Counted from the stretch's first letter, positions 8,801 to 16,694 are shown. The stretch: DNA of 44,171 nucleotides from Paenibacillus sp. 1001270B_150601_E10 (GCF_015558675.1 NZ_JADMOL010000012.1:70051-114221); one strand, 5' to 3'. Notes: generated by a model from the letters alone, not told the origin. Made by a program: numbers and translations.

Positions 8801-11038
8801 TTACTTGGACAGCGTCGCCGCTTTATCTCTGCCAAGCAGAATCGTAAGTCCTAGTAGGGTGACGATAATGGTCGCGCCCATATCGGACAGAATGGCGATC
8901 CACAGCGTCAGCCAGCCTGGGATAGTCAGCAGCAGAGCGATAATCTTGAGTCCAAGCGCCAAGCCAATGTTCAACCCGATGACGCGGTTGACAAGCCTTG
9001 CAACTCGAACAGCAGCTGGCAGCTTGCCAAGATGATCCTGCATCAGCACGATGTCTGCTGTTTCTACGGCACTATCCGTACCTGCTCCCATCGCAATGCC
9101 CAGCTGCGCGGATGCGAGCGCTGGCGCATCATTGATGCCGTCGCCGACCATAGCAACCTTATACTTTCCAGCGAGTTCCTTCACCTTCTCTACCTTCTGC
9201 TCTGGCAGCAGCTTCGCATGCCATTCAGACACGCCTACTGCCTTCGCTACACGCTCAGCCGATTGAGCATGGTCACCCGTTAGCATCACGGTGTGTGTCA
9301 CATGCAAATCATGCAGCGCTTGAATCGTAGCCTTGCTTTCTTCGCGAATCTGATCGGCTAAGCCGAAGACGCCAATTGGCGCATGTTCGTCAGCAATCGC
9401 CACTATGGTGTAGCCTTGAGCCATCATACGCTTCGCATCCTGCAGAGCCTGCTGGAAGTCTTCCCCGTCACGAGCAAAGATCTGCTCACTGCCGACAAGA
9501 TATTCTTGGCCTTCAACAACGGCCTTGATGCCTTGGCCTGCAATTGTCTCCGTGCTTGTTGGATCAGGCCATGCCCCATCCCCATGATTGGCCACATGCT
9601 TCATCATTGCCTTCGCTAGCGGATGCAGGGAGTCCTTCTCAATCGCACCCATGATGCGATATACACGTTCTTTATCATAGATCGCTTCATCGACAACAGC
9701 CGGCTCTCCTTTGGTTAATGTACCGGTCTTGTCGAAGGCTAGCGCATTGATCTTGCCAAGCTGCTCAAGATGGACACCGCCCTTCACGAGAATACCCATT
9801 CTGGCCGTGCGAGTAATACCACTTACGATAGCAATAGGAGAAGCAAGAATAAGTGCACAAGGACAACCTACAATAAGAACAGCAAAGCCTTGGTACAGCC
9901 ATTTGGACCAATCGCCGCCCATGAACAGAGGCGGAACGACCATGACCAATGCGGCAATAATCATAATAATCGGCGTGTAGTACTGAGCAAACCGATCAAT
10001 AAACAGCTCCGTTGGTGTCTTCGTATCCTGCGCCTCACGAACAAGATGCAGAATTTTCGCCAAGGAGGAATCCTCATAGGCCTTTTCGATCTTCACACGA
10101 AGCACGGAAGACGTATTCAGGCTGCCGCCAAATACATGCGAGCCTGCACTTTTCGAAACCGGAAGGGATTCCCCTGTTATCGCCGCTTCGTTCACAGCAC
10201 TTTCTCCATCGACTACCGTACCATCGGAAGGAATCTTCTCACCTGGACGAACAATTACAAGATCGTTCACACGAAGCTGCTCGATTGGAATCGTCACCGT
10301 CTCTTCACCACGAATGACATTAGCCTGCTTAGGTGCGACAGAGAGAAGAGCAGACATGGATTCACGCGCTCTTTCCATTCCGTAGCCTTCTAGAATCTCA
10401 TTAAGGCCGAACAGGATAGCGACTAGCGTTGCTTCCTTCCATTCTCCCATCACGACAGCACCTGTCAAAGCCACTGTCATGAGTGTATCCATGTTAAACC
10501 GCAGACGCAGCAAATTTTTAAGTCCCTGCATAAAAGTTGTATGACCGCTCAGCAGAATCGCGATAAGGTAAACGCCGATGAGCGACCATTGTGGGATTGC
10601 ACCGTCCAAGAAGAAGGTCCCCGCGTACAAAACAGCAGATATACCGAGCATCCACTTCATTCGATTATCGGAGCCATGTGCGTGACTGTGGCCGTGACCT
10701 TCACCATGAGCATGATTGTGACCGTGGTCATGATCGTGGGAGTGTCCTTGATCGTGAGTGTGACCATGACTGTGAGCATCAGCCGCGCTTGATGTGGCAG
10801 CACTTGGGCCTCCGTCTACAATATAAGCGCCATCCCGCTTCAAAATTCGCTCAACCTGACGCAAATCTACCTCACTGTTTATCTTCAGCGTTCCGCTGTT
10901 GTACATAAGCTGTGCATCTTCGCCATGCTCCAGCTTTCGAATATCAGTCTCGCATTCCCGCGCACAGTTGGCGCAGGATAGTCCTTGAACCTGATAGGTC
11001 CGTTTTGCCTCTCCGCTAGTGATCGTTTTCACTGTCAT
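8801..11038 (-). CDS. cadA: Cd2+/Zn2+-exporting P1B-type ATPase
   Basis: Pumps divalent soft metals (Cd, Zn, Pb, perhaps Co) out of the cell with ATP. In order: an N-terminal heavy-metal domain with Cys22-x2-Cys25 in GLSCANCAREC; a strongly His-rich linker at about 89-122; membrane helices; TGES (288-291) in the actuator; CPC at 392-394 in the transport helix; phosphorylated Asp436 in DKTGTLTKG; DSLHPLAKAM; and GDGINDAPALASA. The CPC helix and His-rich linker fit the Zn/Cd subgroup rather than copper pumps. The 745 residues are usual. The ATG lies inside the end of cadC (23-base overlap) behind GGGAGG, implying translational coupling. Confidence 0.95.
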   Translation of the reverse strand: MTVKTITSGEAKRTYQVQGLSCANCARECETDIRKLEHGEDAQLMYNSGTLKINSEVDLRQVERILKRDGAYIVDGGPSAATSSAADAHSHGHTHDQGHSHDHDHGHNHAHGEGHGHSHAHGSDNRMKWMLGISAVLYAGTFFLDGAIPQWSLIGVYLIAILLSGHTTFMQGLKNLLRLRFNMDTLMTVALTGAVVMGEWKEATLVAILFGLNEILEGYGMERARESMSALLSVAPKQANVIRGEETVTIPIEQLRVNDLVIVRPGEKIPSDGTVVDGESAVNEAAITGESLPVSKSAGSHVFGGSLNTSSVLRVKIEKAYEDSSLAKILHLVREAQDTKTPTELFIDRFAQYYTPIIMIIAALVMVVPPLFMGGDWSKWLYQGFAVLIVGCPCALILASPIAIVSGITRTARMGILVKGGVHLEQLGKINALAFDKTGTLTKGEPAVVDEAIYDKERVYRIMGAIEKDSLHPLAKAMMKHVANHGDGAWPDPTSTETIAGQGIKAVVEGQEYLVGSEQIFARDGEDFQQALQDAKRMMAQGYTIVAIADEHAPIGVFGLADQIREESKATIQALHDLHVTHTVMLTGDHAQSAERVAKAVGVSEWHAKLLPEQKVEKVKELAGKYKVAMVGDGINDAPALASAQLGIAMGAGTDSAVETADIVLMQDHLGKLPAAVRVARLVNRVIGLNIGLALGLKIIALLLTIPGWLTLWIAILSDMGATIIVTLLGLTILLGRDKAATLSK

Positions 11039-11453
11039 GACAATGTTCCTCCCTCATGTGCTCCTCAGTCATGCGCACTAAAGTTCGAATATGATGGTCT
11101 GTTAGGGTGTAAAAGACGTTCTTGCCTTCCTTGCGCGACTTGGCAATGCCAAGATTCTTCATCAGTCTCAAATGATGCGAGGTCGTTGCAATCGATTGTC
11201 CCGTTAGGAGCGCCATATCGCATACACAGAGCTCCTCGCCTTTGTCCATATAGGCTGCCATCTTCATTCGAGTCGGATCAGACAGCGCCTTGAACATTTG
11301 CGCCATGCGCGAAACTTCATCGTCCTGCACCAATCCCTTCAGGGATTGAACCTTCTCCGCGTCATAGCAGACAATCTCGCATACATCGTCTTTCCCAACC
11401 TCTACCCCTTGCTCCAATTGCTTATTCTTGTCCTTCAAGGGCTTTGCAGCCAT
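11016..11453 (-). CDS. cadC: ArsR/SmtB-family metal-sensing repressor CadC
   Basis: Winged-helix repressor released from DNA by metal. Both known metal-site sets are present. The Cd/Pb site is Cys25 and Cys29 in CEIVC plus Cys76 and Cys78 in ELCVCD, the same spacing as the four cysteines of pI258 CadC. The zinc site of the last helix is Asp119, His121, His132 and Glu135. The recognition helix includes SIATTSHHLRLMKNLG. At 145 residues it is slightly longer than most because of a charged N-terminus and a His-rich tail. First gene of the cadCA operon, with its probable operator just upstream. Confidence 0.95.
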   Translation of the reverse strand: MAAKPLKDKNKQLEQGVEVGKDDVCEIVCYDAEKVQSLKGLVQDDEVSRMAQMFKALSDPTRMKMAAYMDKGEELCVCDMALLTGQSIATTSHHLRLMKNLGIAKSRKEGKNVFYTLTDHHIRTLVRMTEEHMREEHCHDSENDH

Positions 11454-11486
11454 AATTACAGCACCTCCACGGTTATATCATCTATA

Positions 11487-11537
11487 TATTCAAATGATTG
11501 TTTGATTGTTATACTCAATATATCACCACTCCCTCAA
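11487..11537 (-). promoter_or_regulatory. cadCA promoter with CadC-type operator
   Basis: On the minus strand TTGAGG (11532-11537) and TATAAC (11508-11513) are 18 bases apart. Over the expected start site lies an imperfect palindrome, TCAAATGATTGTTTGA plus flanks (11487-11510), matching the TATTCAAATA-type half-sites of known CadC operators. Repressor bound here would block initiation. Confidence 0.65.
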
Positions 11538-11588
11538 ACATTCAAACGAATTTTTTATTATTATAAGGACGATTTGTGAAAATGGTGC

Positions 11589-11635
11589 ACAAAATAGGCG
11601 ATAAGTCCCTCCGAACGGAGAAGATCTCATCGCCT
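11589..11635 (-). terminator. Weak terminator of the nuclease gene
   Basis: AGGCGAT/ATCGCCT hairpin (11596-11602, 11629-11635) with an inner CCG/CGG pairing. On the minus strand ATTTTG follows; on the plus strand TTAGTATTGTTT. Confidence 0.45.
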
Positions 11636-11678
11636 TAGTATTGTTTATTCCAGCAGCAATATTCCATTGTTAGCAGGA

Positions 11679-12635
11679 CTACCCAACGTCCGTCTCCTCA
11701 TCGATAAAGAGATTCGAGGAGGCTCCTTCACACATCTCGCGAAATGCACACTGTCTGCACTTTCTCTCGTCCTGCGTCACCTCGAATGCCTCCATTGGCT
11801 TCGGCTGATTCGCCGCGGGATCCGCAAGATAGCTTCTCATCTTCGCCATGCTCGCCTCAGCATAGGAGACAAGCTCCTCCATCTCCCGCTCCGTTACCTG
11901 ATCCACCTTGCACTTGCCGCTAAGCAAATACTCGGTTCGAATCTCAATCCGGTCATAAGGAATTCCATAGTTCTCATGAACGTACCAGCCATATAGGCGA
12001 AGCTGAACGTCGTTGCGCTCATCCTCCTGGCCGGTCTTCCAATCCACAATGATATACTGGCCTGCCTGGCGGTACATCCAGTCAAGCTTCACATAAACAC
12101 ACGTATCTCCCATATCCATTGTGTTCAGCTTCTCCAGCTCTACCAAGTGGCAATTGTCCACATGCATATAATGCTGCAAGCTCTCGCTGTCCAGCAATCG
12201 GTCCGCAAGGATCGGAATGCGGTGCTTAATTGCGTCTTGCGCCTTCTCAGGCAGAGCCCCTAAATAATACATCTCCTGAAGCATCGTTCGCTGCTTCGGC
12301 TGCTGCTTCCACTCCTCGATGCTCAAGGAATCCTTATAAGCTTGATTCAACAGGAAGCGGATTCGTCTGACCATCTCTTCTCGTTCCATTGGGCGCCCAT
12401 ATTGATGGTACAGTTGAACCGTCTCTTCCGCCATCTTATGCACAACTTCCCCAAAGACTAGATACAGACTTGTCATCTGCTTCAAGCGGTAGGCTTGCCT
12501 CGCCGCAGGCGGGGCATCCAAGTACCAGCCGTTATGCGCTGCATAATAATGATAGTAGTATTTACGTCTGCACTCCTGGAACAAATGGTGGCGTGATGGC
12601 GACCATGACCAATCGGGATAAGGTCTTGGCGGCAA
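11679..12635 (-). CDS. Stand-alone PD-(D/E)XK nuclease with Fe-S cysteines
   Basis: A RecB/AddB/Cas4-like nuclease domain as a single 318-residue protein. The start is taken as TTG at 12635, since AAGGAGGGG stands 6 bases upstream and the likely promoter (-10 at 12702-12707) lies inside the longer open frame that reaches 12743. Visible: VFGEVVHKMAEE (RecB-type G-x-x-H), LDWMYR then IVDWKTG (acidic residues and D-x-K of the active site), and QLRLYGWYV (motif IV Q-x3-Y). Cys22 near the N-terminus and C-x2-C-x5-C near the C-terminus (CRQCAFREMC) match the four Fe-S ligands of AddB and Cas4. No cas or addA gene is near. Biological role unknown; DNA end processing is an inference. Confidence 0.8.
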   Translation of the reverse strand: MPPRPYPDWSWSPSRHHLFQECRRKYYYHYYAAHNGWYLDAPPAARQAYRLKQMTSLYLVFGEVVHKMAEETVQLYHQYGRPMEREEMVRRIRFLLNQAYKDSLSIEEWKQQPKQRTMLQEMYYLGALPEKAQDAIKHRIPILADRLLDSESLQHYMHVDNCHLVELEKLNTMDMGDTCVYVKLDWMYRQAGQYIIVDWKTGQEDERNDVQLRLYGWYVHENYGIPYDRIEIRTEYLLSGKCKVDQVTEREMEELVSYAEASMAKMRSYLADPAANQPKPMEAFEVTQDERKCRQCAFREMCEGASSNLFIDEETDVG

Positions 12636-12701
12636 CTTGGTCCCCTCCTTCATAGGCTTGCGATCACGAGCAAGCCGCTCACGTTCGTCTTCTAATGCCT
12701 C

Positions 12702-12729
12702 ATTATAGCATATGAAAAAAGGGGACCAA
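12702..12729 (-). promoter_or_regulatory. Promoter of the PD-(D/E)XK nuclease gene
   Basis: On the minus strand TATAAT (12702-12707), preceded by TG one base away (extended -10), lies 16 bases from TTGGTC (12724-12729). It predicts a transcript start near 12695, which excludes the ATG and GTG codons further upstream and supports the TTG start. Confidence 0.55.
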
Positions 12730-12819
12730 AAAGGCCGCAGCATCTATCCACTGTGACCTTGATCTTTTTTATCTATTGGATTCACCAACAACCACAATCA
12801 TATCGTTGTAGAATCTAAA

Positions 12820-13494
12820 CTAGCTTTTAACCCAAGCCTGCTTCAAATCCATCTCCTGAATACATGACAGCTCGTCCATATGGGCGTGCTGGATCTGCGG
12901 AGATACAGGATAAGCACGGAATCGGTCCGCTGGCAGCGGCTTAAGCATCCGGTTAAGGTATTCAACCTCCAGCATATCCGGTTCAAGCCACTTTGCGATC
13001 TCATTGGATTCAAGCACCGCCGGCATACGGCGATCGAATTCCCCAATCAGATCATTAGCGCGCGTCATCAGAATCGTACAGGTGCGATGAACCTCGCCCT
13101 TTGCGCTGCGCCAGCATTCATATAAGCCTGCCAAGGCGAATATTCCTTGTGTGCGAAGCACCACACGAACAGGGTGCATGCGCTTCTCTTCTTTGCGCCA
13201 ATAATAGAAGCCGTTGCAAGGGATCACACAGCGCTGCTTCTCGATCACCTTGCGATAGGCCTCATTTTCATACACACTGAGCAAATCGGCATTCACCGCA
13301 TCCGGTGCCCAGAACGGGACAAGCCCCCAACGGAAATCCAGCATGGTACGCTTGCCATCCTTCATATAGACAGCAGGAACAGATTGCGTCGGGATGATAT
13401 TATATCGGGGACGATAATTCATTTGATTATGATCAACAGCAAAGTAAGCATGAACCTCTTGAAAGTCCGAGCTGATTGAATACTGGCGGCACAT
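12820..13494 (-). CDS. SRAP/YedK-like protein with altered active site
   Basis: SRAP (HMCES/YedK) proteins crosslink to abasic sites in single-stranded DNA through Cys2. The ATG at 13494 gives MCRQYS and has AGGAGGTGG upstream, so Cys2 would be exposed; the longer GTG frame is rejected. Family landmarks: YNIIPTQSVP, RWGLVPFW, RCVIPCNGFYYW, ALAGLYECW and DRRMPAVL. Compared with the usual pattern, Asn68 is kept (NADLL in place of NARAET), but the catalytic Glu of GFYEW is Tyr98 and the His of IHDRMP is Asp154. It may therefore bind or crosslink DNA differently or be inactive. It lies upstream of the Fe-S nuclease on the same strand, a possible repair neighbourhood. Confidence 0.85.
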   Translation of the reverse strand: MCRQYSISSDFQEVHAYFAVDHNQMNYRPRYNIIPTQSVPAVYMKDGKRTMLDFRWGLVPFWAPDAVNADLLSVYENEAYRKVIEKQRCVIPCNGFYYWRKEEKRMHPVRVVLRTQGIFALAGLYECWRSAKGEVHRTCTILMTRANDLIGEFDRRMPAVLESNEIAKWLEPDMLEVEYLNRMLKPLPADRFRAYPVSPQIQHAHMDELSCIQEMDLKQAWVKS

Positions 13495-13502
13495 GGGCCC
13501 CA

Positions 13503-13543
13503 CCTCCTGTGCGGTTATTTTGTGCACAGGAGGTATATTTATA
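13503..13543 (-). promoter_or_regulatory. Hairpin burying the SRAP ribosome binding site, with -10 box
   Basis: CCTCCTGTGC (13503-13512) is perfectly complementary to GCACAGGAGG (13524-13533) across 11 bases. In the minus-strand transcript the second arm contains the whole AGGAGG ribosome site of the SRAP gene, so the stem would sequester it. A -10-like TATAAA (13538-13543) places the transcript start around 13531, at the head of the hairpin. The repeat could equally be a repressor operator. Confidence 0.6.
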
Positions 13544-13642
13544 CATTTTAAATCAGATTAAATATTTATGGTCTTAATTTATTTCGAATACTCTCTCTGA
13601 AAGCGGGGGAGCGATACTATATACGTATTAAAGTATCCATAG

Positions 13643-13685
13643 AAATAAAAAGCCGCTAAGCCCCTATTCATTAGAAGCTTAGCGG
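13643..13685 (-). terminator. Terminator of the 54-residue protein gene
   Basis: A perfect CCGCTAAGC/GCTTAGCGG hairpin (13653-13661, 13677-13685) followed on the minus strand by CTTTTTATTTC. Another perfect 9-base hairpin (13766-13774, 13782-13790) lies in the same 3' region. The 13544-13838 stretch otherwise holds no gene that I can support. Confidence 0.7.
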
Positions 13686-13838
13686 TAATAGAAGCTGTCG
13701 ATTCCAACGCAGCTTGATAACCAGCGATACGATGATACGCCTACTACGTGACCAGTTATGATGCCTTCTATCTCCTCATGCGAGATAGAATAGGCTCACC
13801 CTCCTAATCTGCAAGAATATATTAGGATAGGGTCTTCC

Positions 13839-14003
13839 TTACGTACGATTAGGAGCAACCGCTTGAATGATGATCGGTGCAACGTTCGGGACCTCAGGGC
13901 CTCTGCTGATAATTTGAACAGGAAGTGTTTGATTCCCTTTCGTCCACAAGGTTTGGTTACGCTGGAACTGCTGGGCTTGATTGACGGAACGGCAAAAACA
14001 CAT
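13839..14003 (-). CDS. 54-residue protein of unknown function
   Basis: A small gene with a very strong ribosome site (AGGAGGTGA, 6 bases before the ATG at 14003) and a terminator downstream. The product begins MCFCRSVNQAQQF, is rich in Gln and Asn in its first half, and ends in a hydrophobic stretch, PNVAPIIIQAVAPNRT. There is no signal peptide. It is divergent from the DUF1360 gene, and its upstream region carries a CATATACTA match to the mother-cell sigma factor -10 pattern. By size, cysteines and context it could be a spore coat or crust component, but I recognise no family. Confidence 0.65.
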   Translation of the reverse strand: MCFCRSVNQAQQFQRNQTLWTKGNQTLPVQIISRGPEVPNVAPIIIQAVAPNRT

Positions 14004-14031
14004 CCTCCCTCACCTCCTCTTTCTTACCATC

Positions 14032-14040
14032 TAGTATATG
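14032..14040 (-). promoter_or_regulatory. Possible sigma-E/K -10 element
   Basis: CATATACTA on the minus strand fits the CATANNNTA -10 pattern of late mother-cell sporulation promoters, 28 bases before the start of the 54-residue gene. No clear -35 was found, so this is tentative. Confidence 0.3.
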
Positions 14041-14148
14041 CATGTTCCGTCCATAGGATTGGACGAACTTGATGGTTGTCTGCTCGTTCTATCTGCAAGA
14101 TTCGCCCTTATCCTAACGTTTATTCTGGCATAGGAGGTGTAACCTATT

Positions 14149-14499
14149 ATGATAGAATCCTTCTCGGCTTTGTTCTTTATCATCCTCATCCTCGCAAGCT
14201 TTCGGCTTACGCATCTCATCATCTATGACGACATTGCCGCTCCGCTTCGCAGCCTATTTGTAACCACCTCTATCATTACCTTAGAAAATGGACAGCAGGT
14301 CGTACAGCACGAGGTCGCCCCTAAGGGCATCAAACGTTGGCTGGGCCTTCTCTTTACCTGTCATTGGTGCATGGGCATCTGGTCAAGTCTTATTCTTATC
14401 CTGCTGTGGCTGTTTGTTCCTTACGCGATATGGCTCTTGGTCATTCTCGCTGTGGCAGGTGCAGCAGCTATTATCGAAACGATCGTGCTGAGGTTATAA
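14149..14499 (+). CDS. DUF1360 membrane protein (YngL-like)
   Basis: A 116-residue membrane protein with three hydrophobic segments (about 5-22, 63-80, 84-112). The family landmarks are ASFRLTHLIIYDDIAAPLRS near the N-terminus and CHWCMGIWSS in the middle. DUF1360 proteins such as B. subtilis YngL are found in sporeformers and their function is not established. AGGAGGTG lies 9 bases upstream of the ATG. It is divergent from the 54-residue gene and followed by its own terminator. Confidence 0.75.
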   Translation: MIESFSALFFIILILASFRLTHLIIYDDIAAPLRSLFVTTSIITLENGQQVVQHEVAPKGIKRWLGLLFTCHWCMGIWSSLILILLWLFVPYAIWLLVILAVAGAAAIIETIVLRL

Positions 14500-14538
14500 A
14501 TTGCTTGTAGAATGGGATTCGTGTAGAGCTGACCGTAC

Positions 14539-14597
14539 AAAAAAGAGGCCTTCTTTGCACCTCAGTTTATATCCATGCAAGGAATGGCCTCGTTTTT
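14539..14597 (+). terminator. Terminator of the DUF1360 gene
   Basis: GAGGCC/GGCCTC with inner TTTGCA/TGCAA pairing (14545-14591), then GTTTTTATT on the plus strand. The A-run before it (14539-14544) makes it potentially bidirectional. Confidence 0.75.
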
Positions 14598-14728
14598 ATT
14601 ACCAATATTATCTTGTTCCACGTGTGACATTGTTACACATAAATCGACATTCCCCAACATAAAAAGACGATTGACATATCGTGGTAGCTATTGAACCTTA
14701 TGTACATGCATTTTAATCTTATTTAATA

Positions 14729-15349
14729 CTAATTAGTAAATCTCCTGATGTTCTCTAACTCTTCCATCTTTTCTTGATGTCTAATCTCTTCATCCAACAT
14801 ATTTAGAGCCTCGCCCATGTGGGAAACTCTATCCTGTTCGAAATACTTAATAAGAGTACTGACATTAGCAGGACTCCAATATTCCGAGGGTACAATTGAT
14901 TCGTGAAATAGATTTTCTTTAATACTAGGTAATAATTGATTGTTCTGCTTAACCCTCGAAGAGTATTTCATCCATTTGTACAGAAGAGTGAATCTATTAT
15001 ATAGAAAAACAATTACAGGGTAAGCAAAAACATAATAATAAGCGCTAATTTCACCATCCGGATCTAGGTAGTCAGGGAACTGAATATGATAGGAAACCTC
15101 TAATATATAGTAAACACTCATAAGGAATAACCAACTAAACAATCCTGAGATAAAGTGAATAATAAAATGAAAATCTATCGGTTTTCTTTTTGCGTGCGCT
15201 TCTAAATGTTCAATATCCCGAATTTGTTTGACTAACCCCAAGGTCCAATATAGATTATCTAAAATATCGGATGTCGTAAGTTCAACATCTTGCTCACATT
15301 CCTCATTTGACTCCATAGGAGTATCACATTTTTCTTCTATATATGACAT
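14729..15349 (-). CDS. Membrane protein of unknown function, AT-rich gene
   Basis: A 206-residue protein that I do not recognise. An acidic N-terminal region (about 1-55) is followed by two membrane segments, around 60-85 (FHFIIHFISGLFSWLFLMSV) and 103-120, and a charged, probably helical cytoplasmic tail. AAGGA lies 8-10 bases before the ATG. Base composition and codon use are visibly more AT-rich than the neighbouring genes, and it has no operon partner, so it may be acquired. Function cannot be inferred. Confidence 0.65.
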   Translation of the reverse strand: MSYIEEKCDTPMESNEECEQDVELTTSDILDNLYWTLGLVKQIRDIEHLEAHAKRKPIDFHFIIHFISGLFSWLFLMSVYYILEVSYHIQFPDYLDPDGEISAYYYVFAYPVIVFLYNRFTLLYKWMKYSSRVKQNNQLLPSIKENLFHESIVPSEYWSPANVSTLIKYFEQDRVSHMGEALNMLDEEIRHQEKMEELENIRRFTN

Positions 15350-15515
15350 GTTGTATTCCTTTCTAGAATAGTCTTATTCCTAATTATCTTGATGCTAAAA
15401 AAGAGATCTAAACAGGATAAGCGTAACTGATTTAATTATGATTTGCTATCAAAAATATCCATGTTCTTGTACTTTTATCTTGTAGAAGATCGTTCCCCAT
15501 CTTATCCATAACAAC

Positions 15516-15578
15516 CCGAAAAAAGAAAAGCTCTCCTTCGGCAGCAGGTGTTAAACCCGTCTATCCAAAGGAAAGCTT
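15516..15578 (-). terminator. Terminator of the yclNOPQ-like operon
   Basis: AAGCTCTCCTT/AAGGAAAGCTT (15528-15538, 15568-15578), with a TTTTCTTTTTTCGGG tail on the minus strand, 43 bases past the last gene of the siderophore operon. Confidence 0.7.
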
Positions 15579-15620
15579 CGTAAGTCATATGGAGTATAGA
15601 ACAATAATTAGTGGCGATGC

Positions 15621-16586
15621 TTAGTTCAAAGCAGTTCCTGCTTCTTTCACCATTTCAGAGACAGACAGCAAGCCGCCGCCGGAAAGGTACCAGTAGTTAG
15701 GATCCAAGTAGATGATCTTGCCGTCTTGGAATGCTTTTGTCTTCTTCACAAGGTCGTTTTCAATCGACTCTTTTGCAGAAGCTTCGCCGCCTACAACAGC
15801 GTTGCGGTCTACAACGAACAGGATGTCAGGATTTTTCTCCAACACATACTCGAACGTTACGCTCGCGCCGTGAGTGGATACTTCAATATTTTCATCGGAC
15901 TGACCGAAGCCAAATACGTCATGGATGATACCGAAGCGGGAACCAGCGCCATATGCACTGATCTTGCCTTCGTTAGCCAAGATAATCAAAGCCTTTTTGC
16001 CGTTAGCTGTAGCCTTTTCGTTAATGCCTTTGATCTCTGTATCAATAGCAGTAAGCTCAGCTTCTACTTCTTTTTCCTTGCCGAAGATTTGACCGATTGT
16101 TGTTGCATTTTCCTTAAAGGATTCCATGTATCTCTTCGTATCTACACCAAGATAGATCGTAGGACCCAGCTTAGACAGCTCTTCGTATGCATCGGATTGA
16201 CGACCGGAGATGATGATGAGGTCTGGATCGATCTCAGCAATTTTCTCGAAGTCAGGCTCTTTGATGCCGCCTGCATTTTGGTATTTGGAATCTTTGTATT
16301 TGGACAAATATTCAGGAACGCTTGCTTGTGGCACTGCAGTAACTTCAACGCCAAGCTTATCCAAAGTATCAAGTGTACCGAAGTCGAATACAACAACCTT
16401 CTCAGGGTTCTTCTTCACTTTTGTTTCACCAAGCTGATGCTTGATGGTGAGCTCTTCTGCAGCACTGTTCTCAGCAGGCTGAGATGCATTAGAAGCAGAT
16501 CCGCTAGTTGCAGCATCCTTCTGGCCGCAAGCCGCTAGGCTGAACACGAGAACCGCCATTATGACAAAAAGAAAGGATTTCTTCAT
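15621..16586 (-). CDS. yclQ: Siderophore-binding lipoprotein (YclQ-like)
   Basis: Captures an iron-siderophore outside the membrane and hands it to the permease pair encoded upstream. The start at 16586 has GGGGTG 6 bases upstream. A lipoprotein signal ends in SLAAC, with Cys20 as the lipidated residue, followed by a Ser/Asn/Ala-rich linker to about 45. The ligand-binding fold follows (NPEKVVVFDFGTLDTLDKLG, PDLIIISGRQSDAYEEL, GGLLSVSEMVKEAG). Last gene of a four-gene operon in the order of B. subtilis yclNOPQ, whose YclQ binds petrobactin; the siderophore used here is not provable from sequence. Confidence 0.88.
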   Translation of the reverse strand: MKKSFLFVIMAVLVFSLAACGQKDAATSGSASNASQPAENSAAEELTIKHQLGETKVKKNPEKVVVFDFGTLDTLDKLGVEVTAVPQASVPEYLSKYKDSKYQNAGGIKEPDFEKIAEIDPDLIIISGRQSDAYEELSKLGPTIYLGVDTKRYMESFKENATTIGQIFGKEKEVEAELTAIDTEIKGINEKATANGKKALIILANEGKISAYGAGSRFGIIHDVFGFGQSDENIEVSTHGASVTFEYVLEKNPDILFVVDRNAVVGGEASAKESIENDLVKKTKAFQDGKIIYLDPNYWYLSGGGLLSVSEMVKEAGTALN

Positions 16587-16694
16587 TACCTTCACCCCTA
16601 TAAAATACTTAAAAAGAAAAATATATTTTAGCTCATAAGGCCGGATGCTGCGCACACATCCTGCTTATGAAATGTGCTAACAAAATGAAATGGA

